DNA of 20,835 nt from Planctomycetota bacterium. GTDB taxonomy: Bacteria > Planctomycetota > UBA8742 > JACQVU01. Positions 13,827 to 20,835 of this stretch are shown here, piece after piece. The first letter of the stretch is position 1, and each line of letters begins with the position of its first letter. A model generated the notes under the pieces. The model saw only the letters and a program-made list of their open reading frames with translations. It searched no databases and was not told the origin of the DNA. Where the stretch lies: assembly GCA_016209585.1 (NCBI GenBank), contig JACQVU010000518.1:1-20835 (forward strand), in the 5' to 3' direction. A program made the translations under genes and the position numbers.

Positions 13827-16657
13827 TGCGCCCGGCGGCCGCCGCGTTCATTCTGGCGCTGGCGCTGTCCGCGGGGGCGACGCTCCTGCTGCTGGCGCTG
13901 TCCGGCGGGCGGGAAGAAGCGGCGCGCTTCGCGGTGGGCGACGGCGGGCGTGGTCTGCCTGATGCCGTGCGCCAGGGCGGGGCGCCGGCGCGCGAGGACC
14001 CTGGAAACGAGCCGTACACCGTGCTCAAGGTGGTTCCCGAGAGCAGCGGAGCGGTGGTGGACGACGTGTACGCCCCGCGCGCGGCCTGGGGCGTGGATCC
14101 GGCGGCGCGATTTCAGGTGCTCACGCGCGGGGCGCGCGGCGTGCCCCCGCGGGTGGTGTTGCGCCTGGGGCGCGCCATCGTCCCCGGCGCGCGGGTGGAG
14201 GCGCGGGGGCCGGAGGAGTTCGTGATCACGCCAGCCTCCGGCGCGCTGCGCCCGGGCATGACCTACCGCTGCGTCGTGGCGCCGCCCGGCGGAGTGAACG
14301 CGGCCGCGCTGCTCTTTCGCACGCGCCACGATGGTCCCACGGCCGCCGCCGTGCTGGACGCCGAGGGCGATGGCCGGCCCGACATTCTCACGCTGCTGGG
14401 CGACGGCACGCTCGCCCTGCATCGCAACGGTGGGGCGATACCGCTCGACGTGGAACCGCTGGGGCTCGCGGGGCGCAGGTTGTCGGCCTTCTGCATGTCG
14501 CCGCTGGAGCGCGATCCCACGCTCTACCTGCTGGGAAACGTTCGGCACGACACCGCCGGGCGCGACCAGAACGTGGAGGCCATGGCCAGTTTCTCGCTGC
14601 GCGGCGTCGCGGTGGGCACGGAGGAGTCGGCCGCCCGGCTCGACCTGACGGCGGTGGTGGCCATGGCCAGCGCGGACATCACGGGCGACAATTTCCCCGA
14701 CGCGGTGTGCGCCGATTTCTTCGGCGCGGTGCAGTTCCTGGTGAATGACGGCGCGGGGCATCTGGCGCCGGCCGCCGGTCTTTTGGCCGGGTTGCCGGGG
14801 CGGCGCCCGGGCATCCGATCCGTGCTGCTGGAAGACGTGAACGGCGACCGCGCGGCCGATCTCCTGCTCATCCGCGCCTACGCGCCCAGCATGTTGTTTC
14901 TTGGCGACGGGCGGGGGCGGTTCACGCCAGCGCCGGAGGCGCTGCCCCCGGACGGCGAGAACGCCGAGGCCGCGTGCCTGCTCGACCTGGACCGTGACGG
15001 GGTGAAAGACCTGTTCATCGCGGTCTGCGGGGGGCCGAGTTTCCTGGGCTTGGGCCGCCATGGCGTCGGAGGGGCGTTTCGCTTCCAGCCGGTGACGCCG
15101 TTCGAGAGCGATGCGGCCTGTTTCGAGGATGCCGGCGCGCTGGACGTGGACGTGGCCACGGCCGACTTCAACGGCGACGGCGTGCCCGACGTGGCCGTGG
15201 CCTCGGCCGGGGGCGGCGCGCCCTCGCGCGTGCTGCTGGGCGAGCGATCGGGGCGCTTCCGCGAGCGGATCGATCTCGCGGCCGACGAAGGGCCGTTCCG
15301 CGTGGCGCGGGCGCTGGACTACGACCGTGACGGGGTGATGGACCTTTTCCTGGCGGGCGACGACGCCTTCTGCTACCTGGCCAGCCCGTGCGGCGCGCGG
15401 CGGCCCGCCGCGGCTGATGGCGACGACCGCCCCGAAGCCCCGCCGTTGCGCTACGGGGCTGGCGCGCCTCTGGTGGAGGGCGGGGCGGCCGACACGACCA
15501 TGGCTGACGTGGACGGCGACGGCGAGGCCGACGTGCTGGTGTCGCTGGACGGCGGTGGGGTGGGCGGGCTGGGCGTTCGCCTCTTCCTGCGGCGTGGCGA
15601 GGCGTTCGTGGCCGCCGCTCCCGGCGCTCTTCCCGCCGCCGGGCCGGACGGCGACCGGTCGGCGGCGCTGTTGCGGGTCGCCGACGTTGACCGCGACGGC
15701 GACGCCGACCTGGTGCTGGTTTTCCCCGACGGTGACGGCCGGGAGGTGACGGAATTCGCGCTGTTGCGCAACCAGGGCCGGGAGCAGGGCGGCCAGGAGG
15801 GCTTTTTCCGCCACGAGCGGCTGGACCTGGGGGCGGTGGAAGTGGAGGCGCGCGGCGCTCTGGTGGCCGACGTGACCTTTGACGGCGCTCCCGACCTGGT
15901 GGTCTGGGGCAGCCACGGACTCGCGGTGGCCACCGGCTGGCGCGGGTCATTCGCGGCGGCGGCGCTGGTGACGGCGGAGCCGGTGATCGACGCGGTGGCC
16001 GCCGAGATGACGGGCGACGCGCTGCCAGACCTCGCCGCGCTGGTGGAGTCGCCGGCCGTTCCCGACGGCGAGGCCGAGGAGCCGCGGCTGCGGGTTTACG
16101 CCAATTCGCGCTCCCGTCCCGGCGCGTTCTTCGAGGCCGCCAGCCAGCCGGCGCGGGTGGAGCGCGCGGAACGACTGGCGGTGGTTGACCTGGACGGCGA
16201 CAGTTTCGCGGACGTGGTGGTGTGCGGTCCGCTCCCCGACCTGGAGGGCGCGCCGCTGGCGCTTTTCATGAGTCGGCCGGGCCAGGAGGGAGAGCGCCGG
16301 TTGGCGCCGCGGCTTCCGGCGCCGGACTTCGCGGAAGACGTTCTCGGCCTGGTCGCCGTGGACGCCGACGACGACGGCGACGTCGACCTGGTCGCGGCCA
16401 CGCCCGACGGCCGGGTTCTGCTCCGCAACGACGGCGGCGGCCGGCTGCGGGCCGAATCCCTGTCGCCGGGTCGCTCCGGGCCGGCGGCGGCCGGCGGTGG
16501 GCGGGGGTCGCAGGCCTTCGTGGTGGCGCCCGGCGCGATCTTGGGTGGGCGTCTCGCGGGCGCGGGGGTCACGGGGCCGGCGCCGCGCGTGCTTGACGTG
16601 GACGCCGGGGGCGCGGTGCGGGTCGTGGCCCTTTCACTGCTGCGACGGGCGCCGTGA
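13826..16657 (+). CDS. Membrane-anchored FG-GAP/VCBS repeat protein with N-terminal Ig-like domain
   Basis: A 943-aa protein. ATG 13826 overlaps the previous stop and has GGAG 8 nt upstream. Residues about 5-27 are a signal peptide or N-terminal anchor. Residues about 62-170 look like a Big_5/SbsA-type Ig domain (YTVLKVVPESSGAVVDD near the start, LRPGMTYRCVV near the end). From about 178 on there are at least 12 FG-GAP/VCBS motifs of the form D-x-(D/N)-x-D-G-x-x-D, for example DAEGDGRPDI, DFNGDGVPDVAVA, DVDGDGEADVLV, DLDGDSFADVVV and DADDDGDVDLVAA. These are calcium-binding loops of integrin-like propellers, so two propellers are possible. Expected location is the cell surface or periplasm. 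Coupling to the O-antigen ligase-like gene suggests a shared envelope role; the ligand is unknown. Confidence 0.9.
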   Translation: MRPAAAAFILALALSAGATLLLLALSGGREEAARFAVGDGGRGLPDAVRQGGAPAREDPGNEPYTVLKVVPESSGAVVDDVYAPRAAWGVDPAARFQVLTRGARGVPPRVVLRLGRAIVPGARVEARGPEEFVITPASGALRPGMTYRCVVAPPGGVNAAALLFRTRHDGPTAAAVLDAEGDGRPDILTLLGDGTLALHRNGGAIPLDVEPLGLAGRRLSAFCMSPLERDPTLYLLGNVRHDTAGRDQNVEAMASFSLRGVAVGTEESAARLDLTAVVAMASADITGDNFPDAVCADFFGAVQFLVNDGAGHLAPAAGLLAGLPGRRPGIRSVLLEDVNGDRAADLLLIRAYAPSMLFLGDGRGRFTPAPEALPPDGENAEAACLLDLDRDGVKDLFIAVCGGPSFLGLGRHGVGGAFRFQPVTPFESDAACFEDAGALDVDVATADFNGDGVPDVAVASAGGGAPSRVLLGERSGRFRERIDLAADEGPFRVARALDYDRDGVMDLFLAGDDAFCYLASPCGARRPAAADGDDRPEAPPLRYGAGAPLVEGGAADTTMADVDGDGEADVLVSLDGGGVGGLGVRLFLRRGEAFVAAAPGALPAAGPDGDRSAALLRVADVDRDGDADLVLVFPDGDGREVTEFALLRNQGREQGGQEGFFRHERLDLGAVEVEARGALVADVTFDGAPDLVVWGSHGLAVATGWRGSFAAAALVTAEPVIDAVAAEMTGDALPDLAALVESPAVPDGEAEEPRLRVYANSRSRPGAFFEAASQPARVERAERLAVVDLDGDSFADVVVCGPLPDLEGAPLALFMSRPGQEGERRLAPRLPAPDFAEDVLGLVAVDADDDGDVDLVAATPDGRVLLRNDGGGRLRAESLSPGRSGPAAAGGGRGSQAFVVAPGAILGGRLAGAGVTGPAPRVLDVDAGGAVRVVALSLLRRAP

Positions 16658-16669
16658 ACCGGGCCGGGC

Positions 16670-17530
16670 ATGCGCACCATCCTGGTCATCGGCGACGGCA
16701 GGAAGCCGCGGGCGCGCGAAGCCTCGCGGGAGGTGGCGCGGCTGCTCGACGGCCGCGCGAAGGTGCCGCTCATCGATCTCGACGGAGAGGGCGATCTCGC
16801 CGGTTTCGACGCGGACCTGTGTATCGTGCTGGGCGGCGACGGCCTTCTGCTCTCCACCGTGCGCCGGCTGAAAGAGGCGCGCACCGCGGTGGTCGGGGTG
16901 AACTTCGGAAAACTTGGCTTTCTGACCAGCGTGCGCTACGACGCGCTCAACGCCGCGTTGGCGCGCCTGGCCGGTGGAGACCTGAACCCCGAGGTGCGGC
17001 TGCGCGTCCGCTGCGCCGTCGAGGGGGCGGCTGGCCGGGAGGAGTTGGACGCTCTCAACGACGTGGTGATCACCCAGGGGCGCGACGGTCGCATGGCGTA
17101 CATCGGTCTGGCCGTCGACGGCGCGGCCGTCACCACCTACGCGGCCGACGGCCTCATCGTGGCCACGCCCTCCGGATCCACGGCGCATGCCCTTTCGGCC
17201 GGGGGGCCGGTGGTGCATCCGGGGGTGGAGGCCTTCGTGGTGGCGCCGGTCTGCCCGCACACGCTGTCCAATCGGCCGCTGGTGCTGCCGGCCTCCGCGC
17301 GCCTGCGCCTCTCGGTGGAGGAAGAGCGGCGCGATCTCCTGCTCATCGTCGACGGCCAGATCCGCCGCCCGGTGGCCGCGGGCGACACGGTCTCGCTCTG
17401 GCGCTCTCCCGCTCCATGCCGGCTCGTGCGCCTGGGCGCCGAGTCTTACTTCGACGTCATCCGCGCCAAGCTCGCCTGGTCCGGCCGGCCGCGCTACCGG
17501 CTCGACGGCGACACCGACGGCCCGGGGTGA
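16670..17530 (+). CDS. nadK: NAD kinase
   Basis: A 286-aa protein, normal for bacterial NAD kinases, which phosphorylate NAD to NADP in the cytoplasm. The signature GGDG is at 55-58 (catalytic Asp57) and is followed by GVNFGKLGFLTS (76-87). The NE-type motif reads ALNDVVI at 128-134, an Asp variant. The glycine-rich TPSGSTAHALSAGGPVVHP lies at 166-184, and Asp228 (IVDGQ) is in the C-terminal beta domain. It starts 12 nt after the FG-GAP gene with no strong Shine-Dalgarno, so it probably belongs to the same transcript. A housekeeping gene in this cluster is likely incidental. Confidence 0.95.
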   Translation: MRTILVIGDGRKPRAREASREVARLLDGRAKVPLIDLDGEGDLAGFDADLCIVLGGDGLLLSTVRRLKEARTAVVGVNFGKLGFLTSVRYDALNAALARLAGGDLNPEVRLRVRCAVEGAAGREELDALNDVVITQGRDGRMAYIGLAVDGAAVTTYAADGLIVATPSGSTAHALSAGGPVVHPGVEAFVVAPVCPHTLSNRPLVLPASARLRLSVEEERRDLLLIVDGQIRRPVAAGDTVSLWRSPAPCRLVRLGAESYFDVIRAKLAWSGRPRYRLDGDTDGPG

Positions 17531-17558
17531 CTTCGGCCCCGATCTTCGCAGCCACGCC

Positions 17559-18245
17559 ATGACCCGCCGCCGCCCGGAATCGAAAGAACACCGTCATCAG
17601 CGCGCGGCGCGCCTTCGCCTTTTGCTGGCGCGGGAAGCCGCGCGGCTCATCTATGCCGGCGAGGCCCGCGACTACGCCGACGCCAAAGACCGCGCGGCGC
17701 GCGCCGCGGGCGTCGACCCGCACGGCGCGGCCGGGCTGTTCCCCGCCAATGAAGAGGTCCAGATGGAGTTGGCCGCCCTCGGCTACGCGCTGGAGGGCGA
17801 CGCCCGCTTCGACCGTCTGACGGCCCTCCGGCGGCGGGCGCTGGCCATCATGGAGTCGCTGGCGTCGTTCGAGCCGCGCCTGGCCGGGGCCGTGCTGTCC
17901 GGCGGCATCGCGCGCGAGCCGGTCATCACGGTGAAGACGGTGGCGCGTGACATCGGAGTGGTCGCGGCCGCCTTGGCGCGCGCCGGCCACGTCGCTTTCA
18001 TCGACGGCGCGGCTTTGGCCGGCGACGACGGGGCCGTGGTCCTCGGATCGCTGATGCTGGACACGGAGCCGCGGGCGCGCGTCGTCGTCCTGGCGCGCCA
18101 CGCCCGCCCTGCCGCCCGGTTGCGCGCGCCGGAAGGCGCCGGCGACAATCTCCCGCGCGAGGTGGACCTCGCCGGCCTGCGCGCGATCCTGCCGGCCGAC
18201 CCGGCCGAGCCGGGCGAAGACCTGTGGACCGCGATGGCTCGCTGA
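17559..18245 (+). CDS. Conserved protein of unknown function (possible nucleotidyltransferase-like family)
   Basis: A 228-aa protein; ATG 17559 is chosen because the longer open frame overlaps nadK. The N-terminal 50 residues are very basic and helical (AREAARLIYAGEARDYADAK at 24-43). Then come LFPANEEVQMEL (60-71), an Arg-rich helix (90-100), FEPRLAGAVLSGG (104-116) and an alternating strand/helix C-terminus. From memory this order (AARLI...DY..AK, L.SNEE., P.L.GSVL.G) matches a conserved family found in Gram-negative bacteria next to envelope or nucleotide genes. Its members carry unreliable names and may have a nucleotidyltransferase-like fold. I cannot confirm this. A 28-nt gap from nadK suggests co-transcription. 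No signal peptide or membrane segment is present. Confidence 0.75.
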   Translation: MTRRRPESKEHRHQRAARLRLLLAREAARLIYAGEARDYADAKDRAARAAGVDPHGAAGLFPANEEVQMELAALGYALEGDARFDRLTALRRRALAIMESLASFEPRLAGAVLSGGIAREPVITVKTVARDIGVVAAALARAGHVAFIDGAALAGDDGAVVLGSLMLDTEPRARVVVLARHARPAARLRAPEGAGDNLPREVDLAGLRAILPADPAEPGEDLWTAMAR

Positions 18246-18264
18246 GGCTTGGCCATCGCAAGCA

Positions 18265-18330
18265 GTTGTCAGTTGTCAGTTGTCAGGTAATTGAATATTC
18301 CGCTCCCCCGACCCCCGACCACCGACCACC
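18265..18330 (+). repeat. Composite intergenic repeat, copy 1 (GTTGTCA heptamers + 31-nt tail + CGACCAC heptamers)
   Basis: Three perfect GTTGTCA heptamers (18265-18285) are followed by a 31-nt tail (18286-18316) that includes the palindrome GAATATTC and CCGCTCCCCCGACCCCC. Then come CGACCAC heptamers (18316-18329), preceded by a CGACCCC variant. The whole lies in the 115-nt gap upstream of the secretin gene. It matches copy 2 at 20721-20779; the tails differ at only three positions, all C/T. Confidence 0.9.
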
Positions 18331-18360
18331 GGCTGAACAATGGTCCCAGGCGCAGCCCCC

Positions 18361-19653
18361 ATGCACGGCAAGAGCCGCTGGCGCCGGCGCTTGGCGCGCG
18401 CCGCGGTGATCGCGCTGGCGCTCGCGCCGGGAGCCGCCGTCGCCGAGGAGAAGGACAAGGACAAGGACAAGGAGAAGGAGAAGGTGCGCGTCAAGTGGGA
18501 CGCCGTCTCGCGGATCCTGGAGTTCAACGACGGCGAGCCGGCCGACCGGAAACTGGTCTACTTCTATTATCACGTCCAGCACCAGGACCCGTTCACCGTG
18601 CGCGACCGGCTCGCGCCCTACCTGACCCCCCCGGCGAAGATCACCTGCGTGGATCATCCGGCGGGGCGCAATCCGGGCAGCGTGGCTGAGAACCACAACG
18701 TGCTGATCATCGAAGACACGCGGGCCAACATCGAGCGCCACCGCGAATTGCTGCGCCGGGTGATCGACGTGCCGCGGCCGCAGGTGCTGATCGAGGCGAA
18801 GATCACGGAGATCACCTACAGCCGGGATTTTGAATTCGGGTTCGAGGGAGCCTACGAGAGCGTGGGCGAACGCACCTTCTTCCGCGGCTTCGATCTCAGT
18901 TTCAACCCCGTGAGTTACCTCGACTTCCAGCGCCGCCAGACGCAGGGCAGCGCGCGCCTGTTGCCCTTCCAGGGCGTCACGCTGGACTTCAAGACGCTCG
19001 ACAACACTATCCGCGAGGACGGTCGCGTCTCCGCCGTCGGCAACGTGAACGAACCGGCCGTGCTGCGCATGCTGGCCCGCCAGGGCAAGGCCCAGATCCT
19101 CTCCCGGCCGCGTATCATGGTGCGCGAGGGCGAAACCGGCAAACTGGAGACCGGCGCCAAACTGCCCGTGCCCACCGCCACCGTGAACCCGGGCGGGGCC
19201 ATCCAGTTGAACCCGCGGCCGGAGGAGGTGGTGACCAAACTCACGGTCAAGCCGCTGGTGGTGGGCGAAGACACGATGTACCTCGACGTCAACCCCTCCT
19301 TCGCCGAGGTCACCGGCTTCACCGACCCGGAGGAGACCGGCGGGCTGGCCAACCCCATCATCCAGACGCGGGAGGTGCAGACCCGCGTCTTCCTCCGCGA
19401 CCGGCAGACGCTGATCATCGGCGGGTTGTTCTCCGACTCCTACGTGGTGGACACCGCGGAAGTGCCGTTTCTCGGCGACATCCCCATCGTCGGGCAACTC
19501 TTCAAGTCGCACCGTCGGCAGCGGGTAAAAACCGAACTGGTCTTTTTCGTGACGCCCACCATTTTCCGGGCGGGCGGCGTGACGCCCGGCTCGCTCTTCG
19601 CCCCCTCTGAAAAGGGCGGCCGCACCGACCTGTCGCCCCGCGGTGGCGAGTGA
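18361..19653 (+). CDS. Short secretin (type II/III secretion, type IV pilus secretin family)
   Basis: A 430-aa outer-membrane channel protein. ATG 18361 is preferred over ATG 18340 because it directly begins a classical signal peptide (MHGKSRWRRRLARAA, hydrophobic core, AVA-EE cleavage near residue 28). The mature N-terminus has a lysine/acid tract KDKDKDKEKEK (31-41) encoded by a hexamer repeat. One small N-domain follows (about 66-138, ending NVLIIEDTRANIERHRELLRRV). The secretin barrel spans about 140-402, with QVLIEAKITEI (141-151), QILSRPRIMV (245-254) and the signature VPFLGDIPIVGQLFKS...ELVFFVTPTI (368-401). Most GspD/PilQ proteins are longer and have more N-domains. No other secretion or pilus component is in the window. 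The lipoprotein 10 nt downstream may assist its assembly (inference). Confidence 0.93.
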   Translation: MHGKSRWRRRLARAAVIALALAPGAAVAEEKDKDKDKEKEKVRVKWDAVSRILEFNDGEPADRKLVYFYYHVQHQDPFTVRDRLAPYLTPPAKITCVDHPAGRNPGSVAENHNVLIIEDTRANIERHRELLRRVIDVPRPQVLIEAKITEITYSRDFEFGFEGAYESVGERTFFRGFDLSFNPVSYLDFQRRQTQGSARLLPFQGVTLDFKTLDNTIREDGRVSAVGNVNEPAVLRMLARQGKAQILSRPRIMVREGETGKLETGAKLPVPTATVNPGGAIQLNPRPEEVVTKLTVKPLVVGEDTMYLDVNPSFAEVTGFTDPEETGGLANPIIQTREVQTRVFLRDRQTLIIGGLFSDSYVVDTAEVPFLGDIPIVGQLFKSHRRQRVKTELVFFVTPTIFRAGGVTPGSLFAPSEKGGRTDLSPRGGE

Positions 19654-19663
19654 TCTCCGCGCC

Positions 19664-20713
19664 ATGCGACGTCTCGCCGCTCTGTGCTGTCTGCTGGCCG
19701 TGGGGTGCGCCGCGCCCAAGTGGCGCTACGACCGCGTCAACGGCCTGCATGACCCCGATCGCGTGGGGAAGCCGGCGATCGTCGCCTTCTTCCGCGAGGG
19801 CATGGCGCGGTTCCGCGCGGCCGAGCGCCTCGTGGCCGGCAACCCCGCCGCCGCGCGCGGTCCGGACCACGCCGCGCTGCTTCGCGAGGCCATCGAGCGC
19901 TTCCACCAGGGCTTCGATCTCGACCCCGACTCCACCTACGCCGACCAGTGCCTCTTCTACTGGGCGGAGTCCCACTTCCTGCTCGGTGAACTGCAGGAGG
20001 CCCAGGAACCGGCGAACCTGATCATCGCGCACTACGAAGACGACTCCCGCGGGCTGGGCCGCCCGGAAGACTTTCCGGCTTCCCTCTGGTCCGCCCTCAT
20101 GCGCCGCCAAGTCGACTACGGCTCCGCCCTGGTCAACGGCGAGGAGGGCGCATTCCTCGGCGCCGGCCCGGTCGACGGCGTCGAGATCCTCAAGCGCGTC
20201 GCCGTCAACGACCGCTGGTCCCCCTTCGCCGACGACGCCTGGATGTCCATCGCCGCCTGGCACGTCGGCAACGGCGACTTCGACCAGGCCCTCACCATCT
20301 ACGAGCGCGTCACCGACGAGTACGCCGAAAGCGACCGCCACCGCGAGGCCATCTACCAGAAGGGGCTGATGCACCTGAAACTCGCCCCCGGCCCCCGCTA
20401 TGACGACGACCACTACCAGAAGGCCCGCCTGGCGTTCGACGAGCACCTCGGCCTCGCCAAGGCCTCGCCGGGCGGCTTCGACGACGAGGCCCGGAACGCG
20501 CTGGAAGAAACTCTCGACCGCCAGGCCCGCAAACTGCTCGCCATCGCCTCCCACTACTACCAGCAGGAACGCTACGCCGCGGCCAAGGTTTACCTGCTCA
20601 AAATTCTCGGCCCCGACAAACCGGCTGACCCCCGCTTCCCCGCCACACCCGCGGCGGAGGAGGCGCGGGAACTCCTCAGCGACGTGGAGGCGGAGTTGAA
20701 TCCCGACAACTGA
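19664..20713 (+). CDS. Tetratricopeptide-type outer-membrane lipoprotein (BamD-like)
   Basis: A 349-aa protein. ATG 19664 is chosen over an upstream in-frame GTG (19643, overlapping the secretin) because it starts a lipoprotein signal peptide: MRRLAALCCLLAVGC with the lipobox cysteine at 15. The rest is alpha-helical with TPR-like pairs: ALLREAIERFHQGFDLDPDS, an ADQCLFYWAESHFLLGELQEA segment, PFADDAWMSIAAWHVGNGDFDQALTIYERVTDEY (a typical TPR/BamD-YbgF unit) and a final segment where HYYQQERYAAAKVYLLKIL resembles the BamD C-terminal repeat. Such lipoproteins sit on the inner face of the outer membrane and act in beta-barrel assembly, or as pilotins for secretins. The 10-nt gap to the secretin suggests a functional pair. 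It could also be a general BamD homologue. Confidence 0.85.
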   Translation: MRRLAALCCLLAVGCAAPKWRYDRVNGLHDPDRVGKPAIVAFFREGMARFRAAERLVAGNPAAARGPDHAALLREAIERFHQGFDLDPDSTYADQCLFYWAESHFLLGELQEAQEPANLIIAHYEDDSRGLGRPEDFPASLWSALMRRQVDYGSALVNGEEGAFLGAGPVDGVEILKRVAVNDRWSPFADDAWMSIAAWHVGNGDFDQALTIYERVTDEYAESDRHREAIYQKGLMHLKLAPGPRYDDDHYQKARLAFDEHLGLAKASPGGFDDEARNALEETLDRQARKLLAIASHYYQQERYAAAKVYLLKILGPDKPADPRFPATPAAEEARELLSDVEAELNPDN

Positions 20714-20720
20714 TCGAGCG

Positions 20721-20779
20721 GTTGTCGGTTGTCGGTTGTCAGTTGTCAGGCAATCGAACATTCCGCTCCCCCGACCCCC
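20721..20779 (+). repeat. Composite intergenic repeat, copy 2 (GTTGTC(G/A) heptamers + 31-nt tail)
   Basis: Four heptamers (GTTGTCG twice, then GTTGTCA twice, 20721-20748) are followed by the 31-nt tail (20749-20779). This tail differs from copy 1 only by three C/T changes (GGCAATCGAACATTCCG here, GGTAATTGAATATTCCG there). It lies 7 nt after the lipoprotein stop, in the same orientation as copy 1. Confidence 0.9.
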
Positions 20780-20784
20780 TCCTT

Positions 20785-20818
20785 TGGGTGTTGGGTGCTG
20801 GGCCCAACACCCAACACC
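20785..20818. repeat. TGGGTGN heptamers forming a 32-nt palindrome
   Basis: TGGGTGT, TGGGTGC and TGGGCCC (20785-20805) run into their reverse complement AACACCC AACACC. Positions 20787-20802 and 20803-20818 are inverted copies (GGTGTTGGGTGCTGGG with CCCAACACCCAACACC) with one mismatch and no spacer. It could fold as a tight hairpin or cruciform; no T-run follows, so it is not called a terminator. Confidence 0.85.
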
Positions 20819-20835
20819 GCGGTACTCCGCCTGAC

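Noticed and set aside
13703..15916. 737-codon minus-strand open frame opposite the FG-GAP gene
   Set aside because: It is a shadow of GC-rich coding DNA; no recognisable motif and no start signal.
18265..18330. CRISPR-like array
   Set aside because: Units are 7 nt with no spacers; this is a tandem repeat, not a CRISPR array.
18451..18486. AAGGAC/AAGGAG hexamer repeat as a separate repeat element
   Set aside because: It is in frame inside the secretin and simply encodes the Lys-Asp/Lys-Glu tract after the signal peptide.
1..20835. Insertion sequence, prophage, tRNA or rRNA genes
   Set aside because: No transposase, integrase, phage protein or recognisable structural RNA sequence was seen on either strand.

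Overview
The window is very GC-rich bacterial chromosome. It reads as a Gram-negative-type (two-membrane) organism: it encodes a secretin, lipoproteins with lipobox-like signal peptides, and an O-antigen ligase/polymerase-type membrane protein. The lineage cannot be fixed from sequence alone. A complete bacterial DNA topoisomerase VI, a ceramidase-fold secreted protein and very large Ig-like/propeller/FG-GAP surface proteins would fit Planctomycetota or a neighbouring environmental phylum, but that is inference. Clear Shine-Dalgarno sequences precede only some genes. No rRNA, tRNA, CRISPR array, transposase or phage gene was seen.

Left part (1-5.7 kb): the 3' end of a small membrane protein, then a minus-strand pair. 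The first gene of the pair is a 1377-aa lipoprotein-like surface protein: a Big_1-like domain, four tandem Ig-like repeats, two Fn3-like domains and about 14 propeller-blade repeats. It is followed after 4 nt by a CPBP (CAAX-type) membrane protein with a zinc ribbon and degenerate active-site motifs. Middle (5.7-8.6 kb): two plus-strand enzymes, a secreted ceramidase-like protein and an M20 metallopeptidase.

8.66-12.0 kb: the minus-strand operon top6B-top6A, ending in a strong intrinsic terminator. The 30-nt gap between the two subunits is made of TGGGTGN heptamers. Divergent from it, across a 253-nt spacer carrying two copies of an inverted repeat with the same half-sites (TCGCCG...CGGCGA), starts a plus-strand cluster: O-antigen ligase-like protein, FG-GAP/VCBS protein (1-nt overlap), nadK (12-nt gap), and a conserved protein of unknown function (28-nt gap).

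18.2-20.8 kb: a short secretin and a TPR-type lipoprotein form a two-gene unit (10-nt gap). It is bracketed on both sides, in the same orientation, by a composite intergenic repeat: tandem GTTGTC(A/G) heptamers, a conserved 31-nt tail, then other heptamers. The most unusual material in the window is the bacterial Topo VI operon, this heptamer-based intergenic repeat family, and the paired inverted repeats in the divergent promoter region.
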